From positions 1,068,843 through 1,132,842 of the forward strand of contig JAHPZA010000006.1 of assembly GCA_019058445.1 (NCBI GenBank): DNA of 64,000 bases. Direction: 5' to 3'. Below, piece by piece: positions 52,667 through 60,026 of this stretch. Below the pieces are notes generated by a model. It was not told the DNA's origin. It did no database searches and saw only the letters and a list, made by a program, of their open reading frames with translations. Every line of letters begins with the position of its first letter. The first letter of the stretch is position 1. This DNA is from Promethearchaeota archaeon. GTDB lineage: Archaea > Asgardarchaeota > Lokiarchaeia > Sigyniarchaeales > SOKP01. The translations under genes were made by a program, and so were the position numbers.

Positions 52667-53116
52667 TTAATAAGTATCAGACCTTCTTTTACCCTCAATA
52701 CCCTCCAAATAATCAAGAATTGATTGTCTTATATTAGGATGGGGAGAGATGGTGGTAGTTTCTCTTACAAATTTTCTTGCCCTCTCCCATGTCCAGTCAG
52801 GATGGGTTATAAGTAATCGGGCAACGGCTATTCCTCCACTTCGCGAAATTCCCGAGGCGCAGTGAACTAAAACCTTCCCATTTACCGCATTATTTTCGAT
52901 AAATGTTAGAATCTCTTGAAGATCTTCATGATTTATATACGTTCTATCTTTGAGACTTTTAAATAAGTACTTAAACTCCGAAGGTGGATGATATTTCTCT
53001 CTTTCCATGAGATTAACAATTGCAGTAATACCTGCCTTTCTTAATTTTTTCAGCTTTTTTGCTGCCCGATAGGAACCAATATATAGATTTTCAGTTATTT
53101 TATAGATTTTTTCCAT
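52667..53116 (-). CDS. Dual-specificity protein phosphatase
   Basis: 149 aa. The Cys-x5-Arg signature is VHCASGISRSGG with nucleophile C86 and R92, followed by IAVARLLITHPDWTWERARKFV as in DSPs. The N-terminus YKITENLYIGSYRAAKKLKK is typical of atypical DSPs. It should dephosphorylate phosphotyrosine and phosphoserine/threonine proteins, or act on RNA or lipids. It converges with the roadblock gene. Confidence 0.88.
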   Translation of the reverse strand: MEKIYKITENLYIGSYRAAKKLKKLRKAGITAIVNLMEREKYHPPSEFKYLFKSLKDRTYINHEDLQEILTFIENNAVNGKVLVHCASGISRSGGIAVARLLITHPDWTWERARKFVRETTTISPHPNIRQSILDYLEGIEGKRRSDTY

Positions 53117-53198
53117 AAGGATTAAATTCGATTGATTTAGCTTTTTAATTTACTAATAGATGATTTTAAGTTAAAAATTTCTTTTATATTAAATAAGA

Positions 53199-54092
53199 AT
53201 GAATACGCTAATCGTAGATGTCAAGAGAAATTCGTTAGATGACGGACCTGGCATTCGTACAGTTATATTTTTTAAAGGTTGCCCATTATCTTGTGTATGG
53301 TGCCAAAATCCAGAGACAAAACTAGCAACCCAGGAAATATCGTTTAATAAAGAAGATTGCATGAACTGCAATAAATGTTTTGAAGTATGTGAAAAAGGAG
53401 CAATCGATCCCACTTCTGAATATAGAATTGACCGGGATAAATGTAATTTATGTGGTAAATGTATAGAAATTTGTCCTAATGAAGCTCTAAAATTCGCGGG
53501 AAAAGAATATGATATAAAAACACTGACAACATTGGTGCTAAGAGATAAAGTTTTTTATGATAATTCTGGAGGGGGTGTAACTCTCTCAGGCGGGGAACCT
53601 ACGCTTCATATGGATTATATCCATCAGTTATTGAAAGAATTCAAGAAAGAAAATATCCATGTGTGCCTTGAAACTTGCGGATATTATAATCGGGAAAAGT
53701 TTAATAATCTTATATTACCCTATTTAGATTTGATTTATTTTGATTTGAAGATCTTTGAATCAGATTTACACAAGAAATATTGTGGGGTGTCTAACAATAT
53801 CATTTTACAAAATTTCGAAGATTTAATTAAAAACCAGCAAGTAGAGATATTGCCGCGAATACCACTTATTCCTAACATAACTGCCAGAACTAAAAATTTA
53901 GAAAATTTGAGAAACTATTTACAGTCTCTTAAAATTGTAAAGATCGGATTGCTGCCTTATAATCCTCTCTGGCTTTCTAAGACAAAATCAATAGGAGTAA
54001 AAGCAAATTATAATCGAACAAATTGGTTAGAGAAAGAAGAAAAAGAAGTCATTAAAAAGATATTCTCTAGCTTTGAATTTAAAGATTTTTAA
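53199..54092 (+). CDS. Glycyl-radical enzyme activating protein (radical SAM)
   Basis: 297 aa. The radical-SAM cluster motif is FFKGCPLSCVWCQNPE (C28, C32, C35), followed by two ferredoxin-like CxxCxxCx3C sites (CMNCNKCFEVCEKG and CNLCGKCIEICPNEAL), then SGGGVTLSGGEPTLHMDYI, typical of PflA/BssD-type activases. It installs the glycyl radical on a partner enzyme. No glycyl-radical enzyme gene is visible in the window, so the partner is elsewhere. It is separate from both neighbours. Confidence 0.88.
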   Translation: MNTLIVDVKRNSLDDGPGIRTVIFFKGCPLSCVWCQNPETKLATQEISFNKEDCMNCNKCFEVCEKGAIDPTSEYRIDRDKCNLCGKCIEICPNEALKFAGKEYDIKTLTTLVLRDKVFYDNSGGGVTLSGGEPTLHMDYIHQLLKEFKKENIHVCLETCGYYNREKFNNLILPYLDLIYFDLKIFESDLHKKYCGVSNNIILQNFEDLIKNQQVEILPRIPLIPNITARTKNLENLRNYLQSLKIVKIGLLPYNPLWLSKTKSIGVKANYNRTNWLEKEEKEVIKKIFSSFEFKDF

Positions 54093-54098
54093 TAAAAA

Positions 54099-55565
54099 CT
54101 ATTTTCTAATTTCTTGAATTTGGTCAAAAATATTGTCCATTCTCCCGCGTACACTTCCATAAAGTCCTTCTTCCTCACTGACTACGGACTTGACTGCTGA
54201 TTTTATTCCATAATGACTTTCAGAAATTAAAACTCTAATGGGGAGTGTAAGAATTTCATTTAAGAGCATTACTAGTTCTTGGATGATTTGAATGACTCTG
54301 GGGAACTTCTCTTGAGTTCTTTCCATCATAGATTGCTCAGAGGGGACTAATTCGTCCTCCCTTTCTTTCTTTAGTTCCTCCCAAATATTTTCTCCTAATT
54401 CAGAAAAATTGATCCCCAAGTTTTCAAAAGCAATTTGAGCGCCTTCGAAAATATACGTAATTGTATCTTTTCCGGAGAATTTCCTCACATTCTCAACCAT
54501 TTCGGGTGGCGCGAGTCCGTCGAGAAAACTTACAAATAATTGATTATAATCTCCAACGACATCCAGGGGTATGAATAATAGAACCATTTCTTTAAGATGT
54601 TTGAACGCATAACCCGCTACTTTAGCAATAGTTTCGCTTTTTAAAGGTTTTTCAATTAAACCGCCATATTCGTTCATCAGATGGACTAGTATAAATCCAA
54701 TGATTCGCATCATATCATCTTCGTAATTACGGAAATAATCAAAAAATTTCTCGGGTTCGAGGTTCATTTTATCTCTAATAAGATCGGCTACTTTTTGTTT
54801 GATACTATCCAGAGGTTCATCAAGTAATTCATCTAATTTATCTAGAGTAATTACTTCCTGCAATTTGTCAATAAAATCTAATTTTGCCTCCTGCTCAACT
54901 TCAGTTTCAACACCTTCTTCAAAATAAAAATCTGAGGCTTTTCGCTCCTCTGCTTTCGAGTCAATAAAATCCTTCCATTCTAAATGATCATATACTTTAC
55001 AGTAAAGCTGTAAGCAATCGTCACCTTTAATAATGCATTTACTTTCTGTTATACCAATTCTATAATCACTTTTTTTTATTTTTAATATGAAATTTGCCAC
55101 CGATTCGAGCATACCGGCTAAGCCTGCTGAACATCCCTCCGATTCTTTACTTAATTTACTGAAATCAAATGTATCTTCGGGGTCTTCACCATATCCCGCG
55201 CACATAGGATCCATTTTTATATTTAACACATAGTCATTATATTTTGCCCCCTCTTTTGGGATTTCTTCATATGAAAGTTCACCCATCTCCATACCGAGTG
55301 TAACTGAAAAGAGGATTTCGAAATAATCTAAAACTTTATTGGGAGTACCTGGCATTAACTTAAAAATACCAGAATGTCGCTCACAGGATTCATAAGCTGC
55401 TTTTTTCCCGATTTCTCTTAAAATCTTAATACTCTGCTCTTCATCATTAGTAATATCATGAATCTCATTCAATATCTCCCTATATAGCGAAGTATAAAAT
55501 AACGCATTAGTAGAATGCCCGAACACTTTGGTAATTTTTTTCATTAACCACTTAAAGGTACCCAT
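54099..55565 (-). CDS. V4R-like (TRAPP-related) protein with large C-terminal domain
   Basis: 488 aa. The first 200 residues resemble a V4R domain: GCSAGLAGMLESVANFILKI (about 144-163) and ITESKCIIKGDDCLQLYCKV (about 173-192), that is the G-x-x-x-G-x-L...E-x-x-C-x-x-x-G-x-x-C pattern. V4R is structurally related to Bet3 of TRAPP. The remaining 280 residues are helical and acidic, with no known motif. The stop overlaps the start of the following gene by 1 nt (TAATG), so the two belong together. Partners and ligands are unknown. Confidence 0.5.
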   Translation of the reverse strand: MGTFKWLMKKITKVFGHSTNALFYTSLYREILNEIHDITNDEEQSIKILREIGKKAAYESCERHSGIFKLMPGTPNKVLDYFEILFSVTLGMEMGELSYEEIPKEGAKYNDYVLNIKMDPMCAGYGEDPEDTFDFSKLSKESEGCSAGLAGMLESVANFILKIKKSDYRIGITESKCIIKGDDCLQLYCKVYDHLEWKDFIDSKAEERKASDFYFEEGVETEVEQEAKLDFIDKLQEVITLDKLDELLDEPLDSIKQKVADLIRDKMNLEPEKFFDYFRNYEDDMMRIIGFILVHLMNEYGGLIEKPLKSETIAKVAGYAFKHLKEMVLLFIPLDVVGDYNQLFVSFLDGLAPPEMVENVRKFSGKDTITYIFEGAQIAFENLGINFSELGENIWEELKKEREDELVPSEQSMMERTQEKFPRVIQIIQELVMLLNEILTLPIRVLISESHYGIKSAVKSVVSEEEGLYGSVRGRMDNIFDQIQEIRK

Positions 55566-56071
55566 TATAAATCCCCTCCGGATTTCATCTTATATACCTG
55601 AATACATGACGTATGACCCAACGCCCTTGATTGTTCCACTTCGTACGGTTCTAAATAAATGGAAGACATATCTTTGGATTTTTTGCTAATTAATGAGATA
55701 AATTCTGACACTAAGCCTAATGTGATCTCGCATCCAGCAATGTTTACATCTTCATAATGATATTTACATAACGCACAGTTGTTTTCTTTAACCCTAATTA
55801 AATCATCTTTAATTTCAATGAAAATATTACTAATGAGTATCTTTTTATAAATAGTTGAGATAACATCTTTTACATTTACCACTGTTACCATAGAAATGGG
55901 TTTCCAATAATTAAATATAGTGCGCGCAATATTGCGTCCCATTCTGCGCAATCGTTTAACTTGATCTGTTTTGCCATTTTTTTCCATAAATCGTGCTAAA
56001 TGGTAAATTGCGTTGCGCATCTGGTTCATTGTTGCTTCTGCTTGTAATACATCTGCTTTCGTATAGTTCAT
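55565..56071 (-). CDS. Small V4R/Bet3-like protein
   Basis: 168 aa, start ATG at 56071. Helical N-terminus, then a segment with CALCKYHYEDVNIAGCEITL (about 99-118) and GLVSEFISLISKK, SIYLEPYEVEQSRALGHTSC, which resembles the Bet3/TRAPP and V4R fold order. It is translationally coupled to the larger V4R-like protein (1-nt overlap), probably a heterodimer partner. TRAPP-like proteins are known in Asgard archaea. Function is inferred only. Confidence 0.5.
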   Translation of the reverse strand: MNYTKADVLQAEATMNQMRNAIYHLARFMEKNGKTDQVKRLRRMGRNIARTIFNYWKPISMVTVVNVKDVISTIYKKILISNIFIEIKDDLIRVKENNCALCKYHYEDVNIAGCEITLGLVSEFISLISKKSKDMSSIYLEPYEVEQSRALGHTSCIQVYKMKSGGDL

Positions 56072-56306
56072 AATAAGTGACTTTTTTTTTACTTTAATAG
56101 TGTATAGTTGAAAAATAACAATCTATTTTAAAATTTTTAATCTAAATCAAATTATTAATGATATTGTATCCCAAAAAATAATTCTCTACAAAAAGTTAAA
56201 TTACAGAGATATATCACTACTTATTTTTCATAAAATTTTATAATTTTTAAAAAATTTTACAAATTCAATTGGGATAAGATTAAGTTATGCTTAGGAAAGA
56301 TGTAAA

Positions 56307-57611
56307 GTGGATAAAAAACAAAAAATTGTATTGATTGGTGCCGGATCCCTAATTTTTGGAATAGGGGCTGTTGGAAATATATTAGCATCACAAGTTTTAG
56401 AGGGAGCGACCATATGTCTCCATGATATTAATACCGAAACTTTAGATTTAACACATCAAGCAAGTCAAGCTGCAATAGATCATAGAAAGCTAAATTTTGA
56501 ACTTACATCCACAACTGAAAGATATGAAGCATTAAAGGATGCCACTTTTATATTAAGTTCTATTGAAGTAGCCCCGCGTTATCCACTGTTAGATTTAGAT
56601 TATAGAATTCCTCAAGAATTTGGTAATAGACAAGTTTCGGGAGAAAATGGGGGTCCTGGAGGTTTATTTCATAGTCTCCGTATTATCCCGCCAGTTATTG
56701 AGATTTGTGATGATATAAATAAAATCTGTCCAAATGCCTTTCTTATTAATCTTTCAAATCCTATGAGCCGAGTTTGCCTCGCAATCAAAAGAAAACATCC
56801 CAATCTCAAATTTGTTGGCCTTTGTCATGAATATCATCATTTTTTGCCAATACTTAAAAATATCCTCGGCACTCCGCTTTCAAATTTGGAGATTAAAGGG
56901 GGTGGATTAAATCATTTCGGTGTTTTTTTAAGTATAAAATACAAGGACACAGGTAAAGATGCGTATCCCGACCTCCGTAAGAAAGGTCCAGAATTTTTAG
57001 CAAATCTGAGATCTTATGATGGATTTAAACTTATTAGTTTCATATTGAAAACATATAGTTATTGTCCATACACCACTGATAGCCACTTTGGTGAATATTT
57101 AGGATGGGCATGGGAGAAAGCCGATATCCCTAGAATACGCCATTTTTGGGCTTCTCATGGGCGTGTGATTACTAAATATCGGTTAGATAAATTGAAACAA
57201 CTTCTCGAGAAAGGGAAAGGGCATAAAATCGTGAAAGCTGATGATGAGCATGCTATCCCTATAATTGAGGGGATCTTAACAGATGCTAATTATATAGAAG
57301 ATTCCGTGAATATTCCTAATGATGGAATCTTTACAAATTTACCGGAGGACGCGATAGTGGAATGTCCGGCCATAATAAATAAAAATGGAGTAAACGGGAT
57401 CAAATTCGGAGATTATCCGAAAGGACTGGCGGCTCTTTTGGGAACTCAGTATCTAGTTCAAGACCTCGTTGTTGAAGCCGCATTACATAAATCAAAAGAG
57501 CTTGTGCTACAAGCTTTGCTTGCTGATCCGGTTATTGAAAATTATTGGCAAGCTAAAAGTATTTTAAACCAAATGTTAAAAGTACAAGCGGATTATATTA
57601 ACTTAGAGTGA
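56307..57611 (+). CDS. GH4 family glycosidase (alpha-glucosidase/galacturonidase type)
   Basis: 434 aa. NAD-binding KIVLIGAGSLIFGIGAVGNI, then VSGENGGPGGLFHSLRIIP, LINLSNPMSRVCLAI, GLCHEYHH (Cys and His metal ligands), GGGLNHFGVFLSI (Asn-His) and DSHFGEYLGWAWE, which are the NAD-dependent, Mn-using GH4 motifs. Hydrolysis would proceed by redox elimination on alpha-glycosides; the preferred substrate is unknown. GH4 is mostly bacterial, so the gene may have been acquired. GTG start at 56307. No sugar transporter is adjacent. Confidence 0.85.
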   Translation: MDKKQKIVLIGAGSLIFGIGAVGNILASQVLEGATICLHDINTETLDLTHQASQAAIDHRKLNFELTSTTERYEALKDATFILSSIEVAPRYPLLDLDYRIPQEFGNRQVSGENGGPGGLFHSLRIIPPVIEICDDINKICPNAFLINLSNPMSRVCLAIKRKHPNLKFVGLCHEYHHFLPILKNILGTPLSNLEIKGGGLNHFGVFLSIKYKDTGKDAYPDLRKKGPEFLANLRSYDGFKLISFILKTYSYCPYTTDSHFGEYLGWAWEKADIPRIRHFWASHGRVITKYRLDKLKQLLEKGKGHKIVKADDEHAIPIIEGILTDANYIEDSVNIPNDGIFTNLPEDAIVECPAIINKNGVNGIKFGDYPKGLAALLGTQYLVQDLVVEAALHKSKELVLQALLADPVIENYWQAKSILNQMLKVQADYINLE

Positions 57612-57657
57612 TTCTTACTGAATTTAACTATTTTTAGCTACTTGGAGCCTGTGTATT

Positions 57658-58404
57658 TTGGTAAAGAAAAGAAATCCTCGCATTAAACGTGGTTATCCAG
57701 TAGCAATTCTTATCGGTTTACATGAAAATAATGCGATATTTTGGAGAGTTTTCAGTGAAATCATAAAACCAGATATAATAATAAAGAGAGGAAGAAAAAG
57801 AAAATACCAAGATAGCAAGCAAATATATCATTTTCACGAGGAGATTGTGAATAAATTAAGATCTATTATAAAAGAAGGGCTTAAAACTGTGATACTCGTC
57901 TCTCCTCCAAAAGAAGAATACTCAAAAGAATTTCTTAGCCACATTCGAAAGCATCATAAATGGTTATTTAAAAAGGGAGAAAATACAGCTGTTTTTACTG
58001 AACTAATAGGGACAGCAAAAACTCAAGGAGATGTATTTGGCCTTATAAGGCAAGATCAATTTAAAGAGGCAGTGGAAGTCGCATCGAACCAGGAAGGAAT
58101 GTTAATATTGAAAGAACTAGACGAATTAATAAACAAACTAAGTGAAAATTCCAAAATTCTTTATACTTTAAAAGAAATTGAAAAAGAAATAGATAAAAAA
58201 TGGAAAAAGGATGATATCAAACCTAATTACATCATTCTTACAGATGAATACCTTGACAATCCCCAAAAAAGGAGGAGGACTCATCGAATTTTACAAATCG
58301 CCAAAAATCATGGGATTAGAACTAAAGTTGTTAATGTTGAATCCGCCGCAGGTATGAGAGTAAAGAGTTTTGGGGGATTAATATGTTTTATAAAAAGTAA
58401 TTAA
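57658..58404 (+). CDS. eRF1/pelota/Vms1-like protein lacking the N-terminal domain
   Basis: 248 aa. N-terminal segment GYPVAILIGLHENNAIFWRV resembles the start of eRF1 domain 2, and the position of the GGQ-containing loop carries LIGTAKTQGDVFGLIRQDQF instead. The C-terminal 70 residues match the eRF1 domain 3 (L7Ae-like) fold: YIILTDEYLDNPQKRRRTHR, GIRTKVVNVESAAGMRVKSF and GGLICFIK. So it has domains 2-3 but no codon-reading domain 1, as in Vms1-type or other release-factor-like proteins. A ribosome-rescue or tRNA-hydrolase-like role is inferred. TTG start. Confidence 0.6.
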   Translation: MVKKRNPRIKRGYPVAILIGLHENNAIFWRVFSEIIKPDIIIKRGRKRKYQDSKQIYHFHEEIVNKLRSIIKEGLKTVILVSPPKEEYSKEFLSHIRKHHKWLFKKGENTAVFTELIGTAKTQGDVFGLIRQDQFKEAVEVASNQEGMLILKELDELINKLSENSKILYTLKEIEKEIDKKWKKDDIKPNYIILTDEYLDNPQKRRRTHRILQIAKNHGIRTKVVNVESAAGMRVKSFGGLICFIKSN

Positions 58405-58477
58405 TTCTCAAATGTAGTAGTTATTTAATTATTTAGATACTTTTTTTAATAATTTAACTCCAAAACTTAACAAGTAT

Positions 58478-59233
58478 ATGGTGTCAAAAATAAAAGTCAG
58501 AGTTGCCGCATGTCAGATCCAATGTATTGACGGTGATCGTCTAGGAAATTTTAAGCGAATTGAAAACAGGCTCCAAAAACTAAAAAATGTTGATATTGCT
58601 TGTTTTCCCGAAAGCTGCCTTTTAGGGTGGCTAAATCCCGAAGCACACACTATTGCGAATAGGATCCCTGGAATCGATACAGATTTCATATGTGGGTTAG
58701 CTAAAAAATTTAATATAATGATAGCAATTGGATTAGCAGAAAAAAACGGTGATAAGTTATACGATTCGGTTATCTTAATAGATAAAATGGGTAAGATCAT
58801 CCTTACGCATAGAAAAATAAATCTTCTTTCTTGGCTGATGAATCCCCCTTATACCCCTGGAGATAAAATTTCTGTTGTTGATACAGAATTCGGGAGAATT
58901 GGCTTGTTAATTTGTGCCGACACGTTTAAAAAAGATATTTTAAAGCAGATGAAAGAAAAAAAACCAGATATACTCATTGTTTCTTATGGATGGGCTGAAA
59001 AAAGGGAAAAATGGCCTAGACACGGAAAACTATTGGAAAGATTAGTTAAAAGTGTATCAAAAAATCTGAACGCATATGTTATTGGAACTGACCTACTAGG
59101 GGAAATTTCTCATGGTCCGTGGACTAGTTATGTGTATGGTGGTCAGAGTGTAATTGTAGATAACAAGGGTGAACTTTTAGCTGTTGGGAAAGACCGACAG
59201 CGGGATATAATCATTCAAGATTTATTTATATGA
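58478..59233 (+). CDS. Nitrilase-superfamily carbon-nitrogen hydrolase
   Basis: 251 aa. The catalytic triad is present: E45 in ACFPESCLLGW, K113 in LTHRKINLLSW and C146 in IGLLICADTFKKDI. The closing part GGQSVIVDNKGELLAVG is as in the family. It hydrolyses an amide or nitrile; candidates include omega-amidase or beta-ureidopropionase, which cannot be separated from sequence alone. It follows the eRF1-like gene by 73 bp. Confidence 0.85.
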   Translation: MVSKIKVRVAACQIQCIDGDRLGNFKRIENRLQKLKNVDIACFPESCLLGWLNPEAHTIANRIPGIDTDFICGLAKKFNIMIAIGLAEKNGDKLYDSVILIDKMGKIILTHRKINLLSWLMNPPYTPGDKISVVDTEFGRIGLLICADTFKKDILKQMKEKKPDILIVSYGWAEKREKWPRHGKLLERLVKSVSKNLNAYVIGTDLLGEISHGPWTSYVYGGQSVIVDNKGELLAVGKDRQRDIIIQDLFI

Positions 59234-59302
59234 TGTATTTGAATCATAACCTAAAATTATTTAGCTTTTCTTAAAAAAATAAAATAAGAAGAATAAAAAA
59301 AA

Positions 59303-59686
59303 TTAAATTTTAGCTAGGATCTCCTTAAGCACAGGTTCTCCTGCTGCACCGATCATCATTCCATTTTGTACAAGAGGTTGACCTTGAACTTCTATTATAC
59401 CGTTTACCAGCTCTCCATCCTTGAAGAAAAGCAAGGTGGGGATTGCTGTAATCCCAAATAACTCGCCTAATGGGCGATTCTGGTCAAGATCTACCTGTAT
59501 AAGCTTTATGGCTCCTTCATCACGCAACTTATGAAGTATGGGGGCAACAAACTTGCAAGGCCCGCACCATTCCCGTCTGAGCGAGAAATTCTCTCAGATT
59601 ACGGTGTATATATCGATTAATAATATGCCTTGCTTATGTTCCTCGGTGATATTTAGTCCAACAGATTTTAATTCGTCAATATTCAC
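59303..59686 (-). CDS. trxA: Thioredoxin, interrupted by a 30-nt BHB-type intron
   Basis: Two exons on the minus strand: 59600-59686 and 59303-59569. Joined, they encode a 117-aa thioredoxin: GILLIDIYTV (beta strand) then WCGPCKFVAPILHKLRDEGA with the active site WCGPC (residues 30-34), IQVDLDQNRPLGELFGITAI, PTLLFFKDGE and the final AGEPVLKEILAKI. Without splicing, a UGA in frame at 59594-59596 stops translation and 10 foreign codons precede the active site. The start is taken as GTG at 59686 with GGTTGA 7 nt upstream. It reduces protein disulfides in the cytoplasm. Alternatives (pseudogene, selenocysteine) are less convincing; see findings. Confidence 0.75.
59570..59599 (-). other. Proposed BHB intron in the thioredoxin mRNA (30 nt)
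   Basis: Minus-strand RNA: helix (A)CCG with CGG(G), bulges UAA and AAU, inner helix UCUGAG with CUCAGA closing an 11-nt loop. Cutting between the second and third base of each bulge removes exactly 30 nt, including the in-frame UGA, and joins GTA to TGG, restoring the codon for the Trp of WCGPC. An alternative register (CCGU/ACGG, all four pairs; bulges AAU and GAA) would remove 28 nt and break the frame, so the register is a caveat. Confidence 0.7.
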
Positions 59687-60026
59687 GTTTTTTTCAACCT
59701 GAATTAATAATTTTTTGATGTTTTTGATAGTAATAAGGTAATATGTATTTAATTTTTTTAGTGTTTTGTCGCATTTATTTGTTGTAGTTATAAAACCAAA
59801 GAAAAGTCGTGAATTGGAGTTCATAATTTATAGGGGCGAGTTTAGGGGGTTAGCAGAGTTAAGGGGTTATTTGAGGAATATTGCCATTTTTGTAAAAAAA
59901 GAAGATTTTGATGGGAGTTTGAAATATTTATATATTATTAGGAGGTAGTGTATTATTATAAGATTTGTAAGCGAAATTTTATATAATAATTATTGTTGAT
60001 GAGGAGAGATTTAAGGGAGGAGATTT
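59687..60026. other. Gene-free interval with G-rich runs upstream of the 7TM-RING gene
   Basis: 340 bp between thioredoxin and the next plus-strand gene. The plus strand at 59831-59875 contains three runs GGGG, GGGGG and GGGG within about 35 bases, followed by a GG, standing out in this AT-rich genome; they might form a G-quadruplex-like structure or be part of a leader. Several purine-rich Shine-Dalgarno-like motifs lie close to 60027. A 60-codon open frame at 59766-59948 is present but has no supporting features. I see no RNA gene that I can name. Confidence 0.4.

Noticed and set aside
59594..59596. UGA in the thioredoxin frame as a selenocysteine codon
   Set aside because: The surrounding codons do not belong to a thioredoxin fold; removal of the 30-nt segment restores WCGPC exactly, which a Sec insertion would not explain. 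No archaeal SECIS-like 3' element was sought beyond reading, so this is not excluded fully.
59766..59948. 60-codon open frame upstream of the 7TM-RING gene
   Set aside because: TTG start without ribosome-binding site, no recognised motif, and overlap with the divergent leader of the thioredoxin gene on the other strand.
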